From: Posidonia oceanica
Lineage: Eukaryota; Streptophyta; Magnoliopsida; Alismatales; Posidoniaceae
Assembly (NCBI GenBank): GCA_037176725.1
Contig: JAZBRS010000060.1
Location: 56,572,001-56,636,000 of the forward strand
DNA: 64,000 bases
Direction of reading: 5' to 3'
Of this stretch, positions 8,993 to 19,844 are shown piece by piece. The notes below the pieces were generated by a model that saw only the letters and a program-made list of their open reading frames with translations, was not told the DNA's origin and did no database searches. Position numbers and translations under genes: made by a program. Position 1 is the first letter of the stretch; each line of letters begins with the position of its first letter.

Positions 8993-11974
8993 ATGGAGCA
9001 AGCGGGCACAGGTCCGAATGGGTTCTTCCCCAATGCCTCAACCTCACAAGCAGAAGGGCCCGAAACCCCTGGTTTCCAACGAGCAATTGGCTGGCAGAGG
9101 TTCCCGCATGTCTCCATCCCCTTCAACTACAATGCCGATGCAAACGAAGAGGGAAGGGAGGCGGATCATTCCCAAACATGGAATGTCCCGCCCGAGCTTA
9201 CACATCCTGAAGCGACTTCCCACGTTGTGCCTCCCATCGTAACTACTTCCTACCCAACTGAGGAAGAAGCCGACGAGGTCCAACGATCCCTGGCTCAACA
9301 ACACCTCTCATACAAAGACCCACAAACATCAAACCTGCAAGGACACTGCTGTCCGAACCACCACTACAACTCATTCCCTACACCAACCTACACACATGCC
9401 ATACCGAACCCTACCATGAACTTCCCTACCCAAGGTCCGTTCCCACAATACAACGCAACACTCACCTACCCTTTCATCCATCCAACTCCGCCATATACAA
9501 CTCACTACTCATCACAACCTCCCGTTAACAACCAATACTACCCTACACCACCCCAATCATCGCTCTTTCATCCACAACAACCTCCTGTCAACACACAATA
9601 CTACCATACTCAACCCCAATCATCATTCTTTCCCCCACAACATAACCCATCACTACCACCGTTCCAACAGACACATGGGCACCCGAGCTAGGGGCAACAT
9701 GTCGCATCAGGGGCGGACCTCAAGAGGATGATCATTGAAGCACTGGTAGAGGCTGGAGTCACATCAAAAGCGCCAATTGGCTATGACACCTCCAAGTTCC
9801 CACACTTCACCCTTCCCCTGGGGTTTAAAATGCCGAAAATGAGGAGGTATAACAAAACAGAGGATCTCAGGAATCACCTAGCTGCCTTCACCATGGATAC
9901 TCTGCCATACCGTTATGACGTTGGGCTCATTGCATATCTCTTCTTCAAGACAGTTGAGGGAGAAGCCTTAAAGTGGTTTGACACCCTTACAACTTACGAT
10001 CTCCAAGATTTCAGGATAGTAGAAGAAAAATTCCTGAATCAATATAGTCATCGGGTGCCACACAAACCTACTGCAGGCGACCTCACTGTTGAGAGGATGA
10101 GACCAAATGAAGATTTCGTCACCTTCGCCAACCGATGGAGGGACATGGCTGCCCAGTCAGAGTGCTATATACCCGAAGGCCAAGCCGTGGAGATCATTGC
10201 AAGAAATACCACAGGAGCACTCAGGACCGGATTGTTGGTAGGTGACTTCCACACCTACTCGCAGTTATACGAGCTGGCCGCGAAGGTTATGCACAACAGA
10301 GAAGAGCTACCATTCCTGGAGCTCGAAGGAAAGAACCGCAAGAAGACTGCAGGGCATACAATAGAAGGTATCACCGGAAACATGGCACTACTGTCCACCC
10401 AGCAAAATCAAAGGGGATGGAAGGGACAACACTTCCAGCAGCCTCAATTCCAACAAGCAGAACTGCAGAGGCAGCCACTCCAGCAGTTCCAGCCCCAGCA
10501 CTTCAGTTCCCTTATAAATGCCCAACATGGGCAAACAAACAACCAATACAGAGCAACACCACAAAGGCAGAGGGACTATCATAATGTTCCTCCACCACAG
10601 GCACTCAGAGGTCCAAGAAGGCAGAGCTACCTACCACTTCCAGAGGCATTCCCAGACATCTTCAGAATGCTGGTTGAAAGTGGGGACTTGCAGCTCCCAG
10701 TGCCAAAGCCAAATGCTCCCAACACGAACATGTCCAAGTACTGCGCCTATCATCGAAAAAATGGACACACCCTTGAAGAATGCTTCTTGTTGAAGGACAA
10801 GATATATGACCTGAATGATAAAGGGGAAATAATGTGGTCAGCCCTCAGAGATAAGCTAAAAGAGGTCGGGACAGGACAGTACAAGCTGCAAATACACCAG
10901 AATCCTTTGCCCAATCATCCAGTGGCATACCTAGAGGCAAAGGGCAGTCCACTAGAGGCTGAGTCCGTGACCATACACCTGCTAGAGTCGGACCTAGAGC
11001 CGGTCTCCTTTGTTGCAGAAAGAGAAGAGCCAGAAATATGCTCTGAACAGGGGTCCATAGAATGGGAATACCCGGTGGAAGTAACACAATGTAGAGAAGA
11101 TGAGGCGAATAACCTGGCACTCCTCAAATGCTTCAACTTCCTCCCAGGAGAAGGGCAACCACATGAGCTGAGCAACGAGGTAGATCCCTTTATACTGTCT
11201 CGAGAAATCATTACCGGATTCGAGCGGAGGAACATCGTCTTCAGAGACTTGGAATTACCCGCTCCAAAGGAACACCTCCGTCCCTTGATTATCACTGTGG
11301 ACGTTAATGGTTATCTCCTCCCTGGCATACTTGTAGACACAGGGGCTAGTCGGAGTGCATGCTCGCTAAATACACTTGACTACCTGGATGTCGAAGAAGA
11401 AGAAATCACCAAGCAAAAATTCTTCTGCAAGGGCTTTGACAACAGTCAGACCGAGGTGATAGGGACGATTCAGCTAGCAATCACTATTGGCCCCCTCACC
11501 AACATTACCGACGTGGTGGTGATGGAGCATGAATTGGTAGAACCATTAATCCTAGGGAGATCCTGGTTGGCGAAGATATGTGCTGTCGCATCCCCGACAC
11601 ATCAGCTCTTAAAATTCAAGTTCCATGGGGAAGTGATCACCATCAAAGCAAATCATGAGACGGACCTGGCAATGATCTGGAGGCCCTATTTAAATGAATT
11701 TCACATGAGATGTTCACCACCAGACGGCACATGTGGCTGGATAGATGACTGGGATGATGAGGCCCCCAGTATTCAGGGTTTTCAGCAGCTCACGGACATT
11801 CAAGCCATCCAAGGGTATACTCAGATTCAGAGACCTCCACAGCTGGATTCATTCCGTCTACCCGTAAATCAGGGGCAGTCTCTCCTCAGAAGGCCTATGT
11901 CTCTGCTTAAATCTGTCTCTACTAGAGAAGGGCACAATCAGGCTCAACAAGCCCCCATCACCAGAACAGGGTGA
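8993..11974 (+). CDS. gag: B1 gag polyprotein with first aspartic-protease domain (one internal stop)
   Basis: The frame from ATG 8993 is open except for TAG at 9689-9691. It then runs 748 codons from 9728 to TGA at 11972. The first ~230 codons are rich in Pro, Gln and Tyr. A retrotransposon gag core follows (KWFDTL, FLNQYSHRVPHKPTAGDL, ANRWRDMAAQSECYIPEG). Gln-rich sequence comes next, then a C-x2-H-x4-H-x4-C knuckle (CAYHRKNGHTLEEC, 10742-10783). Near the end lies a retropepsin-like domain with DTGA at 11336-11347 and ILGRSWL downstream. Gag would form the virus-like particle. A second protease follows in the same frame. The 8958 ATG is in another frame without gag similarity, so I prefer 8993. 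Confidence 0.82.
11230..11690 (+). CDS. B1 protease domain 1 (extra retropepsin-like domain inside gag-pro)
   Basis: Within the 748-codon ORF, GILVDTGASRSACSLNTLD carries the aspartic-protease motif. It is followed by the flap-side beta-rich region and LILGRSWLAKICAVASPTHQ. The arrangement matches the second domain at 12340-12660 (GVLVDTGATLNVCSLDTL, LILGRQWIEEIKAVTSPRHQ), so the two look like a duplication. The conserved linker that precedes protease in X and E1 (LKK..AKISI) lies before domain 2, not domain 1. Domain 2 is therefore the canonical copy and this one the addition. Whether it is active or structural cannot be told. Confidence 0.75.
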
Positions 11975-12157
11975 ATCTCCAACCAGGTCACGCTGCCTCC
12001 ACCTAATGCCAAGCAAGCCATGTCCCCGCCTCGTGAAGAGTTTCACATTCCTCGAAGAATGGAGGGCACATTTGATGTCTTGGAACAGCTCAAGAAGACA
12101 TAGGCGAAAATCTCCATCTACGAGCTAATCAAAGCTTCAGAAAAGCATCGAGACATC

Positions 12158-12895
12158 TTGATGGAGGTGCTGAAGAAAGCTCAGGTACCAGAGGACATAT
12201 CCGCTGAAACTCTGGCAGCCGTTGCAGCTACCGTATTTATAGAACCTACAGTCTTCTTCACTGACTCCGAGCTAGCTCCTCCTGAAAGGAGGACTCTGCC
12301 CCTAAGTGTTACAGTTGTAATAAATGATTATAAACTTTGTGGTGTGCTTGTAGACACAGGGGCAACCCTGAATGTGTGTTCTCTAGATACCTTACAGTTG
12401 ATTGGGCTAACAAAGTCTCAATTATGCCCAGTAGCCTTAACTGTATCAGGGTATGACAACAACAAGAAGATAGCTCTGGGGAAAATCACCACTGGAGTCA
12501 CCATTGGCCCTCTTCAAACAGAAACTGAACTAATAGTAGTTGATGCATCAATCTCGTATCGACTCATTTTGGGACGCCAATGGATTGAGGAAATCAAGGC
12601 AGTCACCTCCCCGCGCCACCAATGCATGAAATTCTCTCACCAAGGGAAGACAATCAAAATACTGGGAGATGAACCAATAGAAGCAGAGGCCCACTTAGTG
12701 ACAGTCCCAACTACCACACCAGCACCATCAATCAGGGACTTTGCTGCCGAGGCTGTAAATAATGTAAAGCAGATCTTCACCCCTCGGAGTATTGACATGA
12801 ATCAAAACAATTACTCAGACCACATGAAGAGGCCATGGGAGATTCTTCTCAAAATAGGGTACACCCCAGGGAAGGGACTCGGCCGTCAAGAATAG
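12158..12895 (+). CDS. B1 protease domain 2 with G-patch-like tail
   Basis: A 245-codon stretch in the same frame as gag, separated from it by TGA at 11972 and TAG at 12101. Before it lies LKKT-stop-AKISIYELI, matching the linker ahead of the E1 protease. DTGA is at 12353-12364 and LILGRQW near 12567. The last 20 residues before TAG 12893, PWEILLKIGYTPGKGLGRQE, resemble a G-patch (G-Y-x-P-G-x-G-L-G). The product would cleave the polyprotein in the particle. The interrupting stops mean this copy is not functional as it stands. Confidence 0.82.
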   Translation: MMEVLKKAQVPEDISAETLAAVAATVFIEPTVFFTDSELAPPERRTLPLSVTVVINDYKLCGVLVDTGATLNVCSLDTLQLIGLTKSQLCPVALTVSGYDNNKKIALGKITTGVTIGPLQTETELIVVDASISYRLILGRQWIEEIKAVTSPRHQCMKFSHQGKTIKILGDEPIEAEAHLVTVPTTTPAPSIRDFAAEAVNNVKQIFTPRSIDMNQNNYSDHMKRPWEILLKIGYTPGKGLGRQE

Positions 12896-12898
12896 GGA

Positions 12899-13507
12899 AT
12901 GAAGGATGCACTTGAGACACCTGAGGAGCGCAGTCATACAGGGCTAGGAAACCTTGGGCATCCAAATCCAAGCAAACCTCTGGCATGGTCCTTAGCGAAC
13001 CATTTCATATCGGTCGGGTTGCAAATACATGACAAACAAGAGTCAGACACAGTTCCCAACATCCTGGCAGACTCAACAACGGCAACAACTTCTTCTCACA
13101 GCTCTGAAGAAGCTTCCAACACCATCATCCTCGGCACTCAAACAGATCCCGAGACAACACCAACTTCTTCTCCCCACCCTGAAGAAGTTCCCGTCATCCT
13201 CGACATTCTGACGGATCCCGAGAAAGAAGCACCAACCTCTTGCACAAAAGAGGTCCTTGCTGCCATTCTCCCCGCTTCTCCAAAAATTCCCCTGCCTCCA
13301 GACGTCTCAACAAACGACTCCTCCGGAATTCCCACTGAAGACACTGAAACAGAGGACTTCGACCCTGTCTGTGAACTCACCTATCTTTCAGCAATCTACG
13401 GCCTTGCCCCTCTGAGCAAGAAGGGGCCGGGACCACTGACTAACGCCCGATGGCACACCGCCTCCACTGCAGAGGCAAACCTAGGGGCAATCCCCCTACT
13501 CTTGTAA
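12899..13507 (+). pseudogene. B1 polyprotein linker after protease 2
   Basis: The same reading frame continues for 202 codons after TAG 12893 with Ser/Thr/Pro/Glu-rich, low-complexity sequence, and ends at TAA 13505. No domain is recognised. In E1 a comparable Ser/Pro-rich linker joins protease and RT. The TAA falls in CTTGTAAATAATTTC, which could also be a weak 5' splice site, since Ogre elements are known to carry an intron between protease and RT. Confidence 0.6.
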
Positions 13508-13744
13508 ATAATTTCTTTCCCGCTTTCAATTCCTGCATTTTATTTTCGCATAATTTACTTTCCGGCAATTTACTTTCTAGTTTAGTTAATAGTGGGGAAG
13601 GTAGCCGAGGGCATGGCAGGGATGGCCTAACCGCCACCATTTCCTCACAAAAGGTATCTAATCACTTTGCTAAGCGTGCAGGCCAAAACAGGAAGGAGAC
13701 AATCACCCAAACTGTCAAAATATGTCATTATACCACGGCGTTAT
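13508..13744 (+). other. B1 sequence after the gag-pro frame, cut by element Y
   Basis: T-rich and without coding features; possibly the start of an intron between protease and RT, or decayed linker. It ends at GTTAT (13740-13744), the predicted target duplication of Y. The rest of B1 should resume beyond the right edge of the window. Confidence 0.5.
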
Positions 13745-14389
13745 TGTAGTAATACCGTATTTTTGATCATCCATGCACGATGCCAAAGCTCGCGTGCACC
13801 GATCAAATAGGCTCACTATATGCGGCAGGATCTAAGGGAAGAAACTTGACTCGGAAACGTTAGCAAAAGAAGAAAAAGAAATGATAAGACAAATTGGAGT
13901 CGCCATCAGGTCTATTAAGTTAGGAGACAAGGAAAATTGAGGGTAATACATGAAAAGACATGCAAAACCGGATGCAAAGAGATGCGATGCAACGCAATGC
14001 GATGCTATGCTATGACTCGTGCCTAGGATGAAGGAAAGGTCATTACAGGCCAAGAGAAATGGCAAGGACTCCTGTTACACACGGGGAAGGTGTTAGGCAC
14101 CCCCTATACGCTCGAGAGTCGGTCTTTCTTAGGCAATCTCGCTTGCTAATGCAGGAAGATGCTTGCCTAATGCCTAAATGCAATGAATGTTTGATTGCTA
14201 TGTATGGGAAATAAACGTGCTATCTATGTGCTCAGCAGCGTTGCTAGTGTTCCGAACTGGGCGAACCCTGGTTCGTGAGAACTCCAAGGCAGTAAGCATC
14301 ATTGCCCTAATGCAAATGCAGGCGATAAAACAAAACTACAGGAAAACCAGGCAATGCAAGTGACACGCAAGGGATAAACCAAAGCGGGC

Positions 14390-14640
14390 GCAGAAAACGG
14401 TGCGAGTGCGGAAAACGATGCGAAAGGGCAGGAAATGATGCAAGCACGGGAAACGATGCGAAAGCGCGAAAAACGATGCAAGCATGGGAAACGATGCAAA
14501 AGCATGGAAAACGATACGAGACCGTGGGAAACGATGCAAGCACGGGAAATGATGCAAAAGTGCAGAAAATGATGCGAGAGTGCGGGAAACGATGCCAAAG
14601 CGCGGAAAACGATGCAAGCGAGCAATATGCAAAAGAGAAA
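14390..14640 (-). repeat. Short tandem repeat in the Y LTR (GGAAACGATGC words)
   Basis: About a dozen copies of a 16-18-base word such as GGGAAACGATGCAAGCAC (plus strand), often paired into ~35-base units. It sits where the solo LTR has the 91-bp repeat and E1/E2 have GCACCGTTTTGCGTGCC repeats. The core ATCGTTTTC/CACCGTTTTG is related. Confidence 0.75.
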
Positions 14641-14811
14641 GCAAATTCGGGGCGAAAACCACGAGAAAGCGTGCAAGGCGAGGTACCAAACCAAAACAGG
14701 GGTCAGGTAGCATGCATGGGGGTAGCAGTATGTACAAGCAGCAATAAAACACGGAAAACGGCGAATGAAACCAAATCGGTGTTTTAAAATCAGGTTCGGC
14801 CAAACTGCAAG

Positions 14812-17085
14812 CGTTGGACGCTGGCAACTCCGGCGCCCAACGTTGGACGCTGGCATTGCTGGCGTCCAACACCTGCTGGAAGCAAACAACATGTAGTTTT
14901 TGAAAAAGGATGCATTCTAGCTATATGAATGCGATGCAGATGCAGAAATGCAGTAGAATAGGTGCATGACATGCAGGGCAAAGAGGACAGCAAACCAGAA
15001 GCAGATTTAGAGCAAGATGCAAGCAAAGATCAGCATTTTAAACAAGCAGGTCGTTGGACGCCCGAGAGCATGGCGTCCAACGTTAGACGCTAGGGGGACT
15101 GGCGTCCAACACAGGCCAAAGGACAGCGTAGCAAATAAGCATACAGATGATGAACAAAATATGTAAGCATGCATTTAGGCTACTGTAAGCAGGTATAAGC
15201 TAGTCATGCAAGCATAGGATATGAAAAATCCAAGAAAAAACAACATCTGCAGGGCATGCAAGCAAGAAAGCCCAACTAGAGCGTTGGACGCGAGCTGAGC
15301 TAGCGTCCAACGTTGGACGCGAGGAACAGCAGCGTACAACGCACTGGGAGGCATAAACGAATAAAGCTGAGGGACAGTTGCCATGAAGGCCAAGCAAGCA
15401 CACAAGTACAGAGATCAAGCAAACAAAGGGATCAGAGCATCATGCAAGTACTTAAGACAAGAAGAACTGAGCAGCGACGTAAGACGCTGATGACAGCAGT
15501 GTCCAACGTAGGACGCTGAAGCCCCCAGCGTCCAACACATGCAGAATGCCAACCTACCTGCAAAGGGAGAGCTCAGCTCTAAACCCCACTTAAACATGCA
15601 TGCAAGCTACTAATGACATGCCAGATCAAGAGAAAACACTCATACCAAGTATATAATCCATGAGAAGCAAGTAGAAGAGAGTATGCAAAGGAATAAGGGG
15701 TAAAAACCCAAGAAAATTAGCATGCAACTTGAGAGGAGATTAGCAAGCCTAAACATGGTTGCCATAGGGGCCAGGCATCACTAATATGCATGGATCAAGT
15801 ATAAATCTCAAAAAGAAGTAAGATACAAGCATGGCAGCAGATATAAGCTAGCAGATATGTAGGACGCTGGATGCACCGGCGTCCAACATTGGACGCGGCT
15901 CACTCCAGCGTCCAACACAGGCAGAGAGTAGAATGAACTAAAGCATGCAATACTGATCCAAGCAAGGATCAAAACAAGGAAGCAGGCATGGCATAGCATC
16001 TGTAAACATGTAAGGAAAGCATGCAGCATAGACTCATAAAAGGCAAGCACAGTAAAGCATGGCAAGCTTCAAAGTAAAAGCAAAGGCAGACAAGGCATAA
16101 CAGGGTGTTGGACGCCTGACCTTGCAGCGTCCAACGTTGGACGCACCAGGTCGTGTGTCCAACGAGGCGAGGATTCTCCTGGCCAAGAACAGCGGCCAAA
16201 CTGGCCAAAAACTTCAAACAAACTTGCTAGTGAGCAAGTGTGGCCGACGACAAGCATGGTGGTATGCTTGGTGCCAAAAATAGGTGGGTGGATTGCTCCA
16301 CCCACCTCCTCCTCGCGGCCGAAAAGCCAAGGCAGGGAGGGGTGTGTGCTGTGCTAAAAGGCATGGAAATCATCTAGGAACGTTCCTACACACATGCATG
16401 AGCTACGGGGATCGAGAATCAACCTTGCCGCGGCCTGAGATGGCTGTTCGCGTTCTTCGCCAGTGCTGCGGAAGCTTGCGGCAGGTGAACTCCAGCGAGG
16501 TTGCTGAACGTGTAGGAGGCACGGGAGAGGGAGCCGGAGGTCTGGGAGTGAAGGTGGGAGATCGCTCTTTGCTCTGGTGTCGCTCAATTCTCTCTCAGGT
16601 GAGTGTGGTGAGCTGTGCAATGCTGAGAAGCTGCTGGTTTGCATGGTTTTGTGTTGGGTTCATGGGTGGAGGCCGAGGTTGCAGAGGCTTTGGCAAGTCT
16701 TGGCAGAGGCGTGGCAGGCTTGCTAGGTGAGGGGAGGCCACGAGGCATGGCAGGCGAAGGGCATGGGCTTGCCAGAAGGTCGCCGAAGTCGTTGGTGTCA
16801 GACGGCGGCCGCAGTGAGGGTGGGTGAGCGGGAAAGGGGCTGGGGTGGAGGAGACGGCTAGTAAGTGGAGTTACTTCGGCTTGGAAGGTAGTGGATGGCT
16901 TGTAGTGGATGAGAGGATGGGTAGTAAGTGTGTACGAGCGGCGGAGAGGACGGGAGGTGAGCCGAAGGTGGCGGAGCAGCCACTACAGCTCCCGGGCCGT
17001 TGGACGCTAGTGCAGAACGCGTCCAACGTTGTACGCTAGTATAGAGCACGTCCAACGTTGGACGCTGCCCGTGCCAGCATTCAAC
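14812..17085 (-). repeat. Seven clusters of GTTGGACGC/GCGTCCAAC inverted repeats in Y U3
   Basis: Clusters near 14812, 15052, 15283, 15478, 15857, 16108 and 16999. Each has the form GTTGGACGC, 15-18 bases, GCGTCCAAC, GTTGGACGC, 15-18 bases, GCGTCCAAC. That gives two hairpins meeting in the 18-base palindrome GCGTCCAACGTTGGACGC. The last cluster has three. Stems keep their sequence while loops vary. The spacing between clusters is 190-890 bp. Confidence 0.85.
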
Positions 17086-17306
17086 ACGTCCAGGAGGCCA
17101 AAGGCTGAAATGGGCTTGGGCTTGGGCTTAAAAAAGGTTTAAAGAAGTGTAAAAGGCTAGGGTTGAGGTTTTGGGGTTTAGGTGAGGTTTTAGGTTTGGT
17201 TTTGGGTAGAAATGGGTTAGTCTTGAAAAAGAGAGCCATCCTAGAGTCCAAGCAAGCCTGCAGGAGAAACCACCAACTTCCAGGCTATCAGAATGGGGTG
17301 TCTATA

Positions 17307-17320
17307 GATGTCCCTCCCTG
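17307..17320 (-). promoter_or_regulatory. Y polypurine tract
   Basis: The minus strand reads CAGGGAGGGACATC just before the LTR. E2 has CAGGGAAGGGCATC at 48934 and E1 CAGGGAGGGGCATC at 62340. The position and purine run fit the plus-strand primer. Confidence 0.8.
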
Positions 17321-17779
17321 AGCGAGGTCAAGCATAGCGAGACCGCTGCTCAGGGTAGACAAGACACCCTACCTGACGCCGGCAGGAGCGTAAAATTGCT
17401 GTAGGTGTGAGTCATTTACCCAGCGGATGCACCGGAAATCATGACTCGGAGCCATAATGCGGATGCAGATGCGAATGCTGATGCTGATGCAATGCGTGCC
17501 AGTGCGGATGCAATGCATGCCGATGCAGTTATTTATCATGCAATGCTGTTAGTAAAAGAATGCGGTGCTAATGTGGAAGAGGTGCAAAGAAAGCTGCAGT
17601 GCAATGCATGAGTTCGGTGATTAGTTTGAGCTCACAAAAGGGACGCCTGACAAGACTGACGGGCTTGGCATCCGAGCAGTTAGGACTGCTAGCCCAACAA
17701 GCAAAGGGTTTAGACAATTTGACGGTTGTTGACCGAGCAGTTAGGGCTGCCAACCCGCAGGGGAACAGAAGCAGCTTCT
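17321..17779 (-). other. Y 3' UTR between polypurine tract and tandem array
   Basis: No gene. Contains repeated GATGC/ATGCAATGC words (17450-17540), like the GCATTGCATC words at the same place in E2 (48730-48790) and E1 (62140-62210). Confidence 0.7.
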
Positions 17780-18975
17780 CCTCGCTTGAGGAAACAAGCT
17801 AGGAGGAGAAAGGGGGAAGGCAAGCGTGGGCATCGTCCGCCCAGAGCGAAGCCGTGCAAGGGCTGATCCTCGCACAAGGATACAGGGAAGAACTCCAAGC
17901 ATACGGGGTTCGAGAAGAGCTTGTCCTTGCCCGAGGAAGCAAGCAAGAAAGGAAGAAAGGGGGAGGGCAAGCGTGGGCAGCGTTCGCTCGGAGCGAAGCC
18001 ACGCAAGGGCTGATCCTCGCACGAGGATACAGGGAAGGACTTCGAGCATACAAGGTCCGAGAAGAGCTTCTCCTCGCTCGAGGAAGCAAGCAAGAAAGGA
18101 AGAAAGGGGGTGGGCAAGCGTGGGCATCGTCCGCCCAGAGCGAAGCCACGCAAGGACTGTTCCTTGCATGAGGATACAGGGAAGGACTCCGAGCATACGG
18201 GGTCCAAGAAGAGCTTGTCCTCGCCCGAGGAAGCAAGCAAGAAAGGAAGAAAGGGGGAGGGCAAGCGTGGGCAGTGTCCACCCAGAGCGAAGCCACGTAA
18301 GGGCTGATCCTCACATGAGGATACAGGGAAGGACTCCGAGCATACGGGGTCCGAGAAGAGCTTGTGCTCGCCCACGGAAGCAAGCAAGAAAGGAAGAAAG
18401 GGGGAGGGCAAGCATGGGCATCGTCCGCCCGGAGCGAAGTCACACAAGGGCTAATCCTCGCATGAGGATACAGGGAAGGACTTCAAGCATACGGGGTCCG
18501 AGAAGAGCTTGTCCTTGCCCGAGGAAGCAAACAAGAAAGGAAGAAAGGAGGAGGGCAAGCGTGGGCAACATCCGCCCGGAGCGAAGCCACGCAAGGGCTG
18601 ATCCTCGCACGAGGATACAGGGAAGGACTCTGAGCATACGGGGTCCGAGAAGAGCTTGTCCTCGCCTGAGGAAGCAAGCAAGAAAGGGAGAAAGGGGGAG
18701 GGCAAGCGTGGGCAGCGTCCGCCTGGAGTGAAGCCACACAAGAGCTGATCCTCACACGAGGATACAGGGAAGAACTTCGAGCATATGGGGTCCGAGAAGA
18801 CCTTGTCCTCGCCCAAGGAAGCAAGCAAGAAAAGAAGAAAGGGGGAAGGCAAGCGTGGACATCGTCCGCCCGGATCGAAGCCACGCAAGGGCTGATCCTC
18901 GCACGAGGATACAGGGAAGGACTCCGAGCATACGGGGTCCGAGAAGAGCTTGTCCTCGCCCGAGGAAGCAAGCGC
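17780..18975 (-). repeat. 147-bp tandem repeat, about 8 copies, in the Y 3' UTR
   Basis: The marker GAAAGGAAG recurs at 17947, 18094, 18241 and 18388, exactly 147 apart, and continues to about 18830. Each unit holds short perfect stems such as ATCCTCGCACGAGGAT and TCCTCGCCCGAGGA. Because 147 is a multiple of three, long ORFs appear on both strands; I do not treat them as genes. The array is unrelated in sequence to the 3' UTR arrays of E1/E2. Confidence 0.92.
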
Positions 18976-19765
18976 GGCCTTCGTGTGGATGGAGACGGGA
19001 AAGGCTTGTCCTTGCCCGAGGAGGCAAGATTCCGCGTGGATGGAATCCAAAGGGGGCTTGTCCTCGCACGAGGAAGCAAGCAGCAATCTGATCCTCGCCC
19101 GAGGAAACAGACAGCGGACTTCGTCCGCACGGAGCGAAGTCACCCGGGAGCTCGTCCCCGACTGGGGAAACAAGCAGGCTTGATCCTCGCTTGAGGAAAC
19201 AGGAAGGACTTCGTCCACACAGAGCGAAGTTGCAGGGAGCATGTCCTCGCCCGAGGAAGCAAGCGCGGTGGGACCCCGTCCGCACGGAGCGGAGTCGCGC
19301 AGAAGGCAAGAAGAAAAGAAGCTTGTCCTCGCCCGAGGAAGCAAGCAGGCGGGACTCCGTCCGCACGGGACGAAGTCACGCGAAAAGAGAAAAAAAAGGC
19401 TTGTCCTCGCTCGAGGAAGCAAGCAGTCGGGACCCCGTCCGCATGGAGCGGAGTCACGCGAAAAGAAAAAAGGCTTGTCCTCGCCCGAGGAAGCAAGCAG
19501 GGTGCACATACGCTTATCCTCGCCTAAGGAATAAGCGGGCCTGATCCTCGCCCGAGGAAACAGGGAAACTCCATCCGCACGGAGCTGCGCAGGGCTTGTC
19601 CTCGCACGAGAAAACAAGTGGGTCTGATCCTCGCCCGAGGAGACAGACAGAGGCTTTGTCCGCACAGAGCCAAGCAGGGCTTGTCCTCGCTCGAGGAAGC
19701 AAGCGGGCCTGACCTCGCACGAGGAAACAGGCAAAGGACTTCGTCCGTACGGAGTGAAGTCACGC
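18976..19765 (-). repeat. Irregular hairpin repeats next to the 147-bp array
   Basis: About 12 copies of TTGTCCTCGCCCGAGGAAGC or close forms alternate with CTTCGTCCGCACGGAGCGAAG-like stems at irregular spacing. They share modules with the 147-bp unit but not its order, so this looks like the older or rearranged edge of the array. Confidence 0.8.
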
Positions 19766-19820
19766 AAGAAGAAGGAAAATGGGAGAGGGAGCGATACCAG
19801 AGAGCAGCTAAAAAGATGCC

Positions 19821-19844
19821 CCTGGTATCAGGGATGATACCAAG
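19821..19844 (-). promoter_or_regulatory. Conserved 3' UTR hairpin (GGTATCA/TGATACC) in Y
   Basis: GGTATCAGGGATGATACC forms a seven-base stem with a four-base loop. The equivalent is at 46627-46650 in E2 and, as an 11-base perfect stem, at 60337-60363 in E1. It always lies between the accessory ORF and the arrays. Confidence 0.6.

Larger units (their letters stand above)
450..13744 (+). mobile_element. B1: 5' part of a Ty3/gypsy element, family B (LTR, leader, gag, two proteases)
   Basis: B1 begins with TGTAAATATC at 450 and carries in order an LTR of about 1.5 kb, a primer-site-like sequence, an interrupted leader, gag and two protease domains. It is interrupted twice: by a solo LTR (1991-7839) and at 13745 by element Y in reverse orientation. 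RT, integrase and the 3' LTR are not visible. Its 5' end is paralleled by B2 at 24908-27792, which defines the family. The gag knuckle and the protease/G-patch arrangement resemble E1, so I place family B near the Tat/Ogre group. This placement rests on gag and protease only. Confidence 0.8.
13745..17306 (-). repeat. Y 3' LTR (3562 bp)
   Basis: On the minus strand the LTR starts TATAGACACCCCATT, a changed form of TGTTGACACCCC, directly after a polypurine tract. It ends ACTACA at 13745. The last ~600 bases carry the family block (GGCAGT hairpin, GGTGCCTAACACC-type hairpin, TGGCGACTCC). The U3 side is mostly unlike the E1 LTR and contains seven clusters of paired GTTGGACGC/GCGTCCAAC stems. It lacks the long CT-rich, A-rich and GC-rich blocks, which explains the shorter length. 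Confidence 0.85.

Noticed and set aside
15807..16305. Set of short minus-strand ORFs in the Y LTR
   Set aside because: Short, without start context or similarity, and interrupted by the inverted-repeat clusters.
17710..19767. Long ORFs on both strands over the Y array (up to 438 codons)
   Set aside because: They exist because the 147-bp unit is a multiple of three and has few stops. The translations are repetitive on both strands, with no family resemblance.
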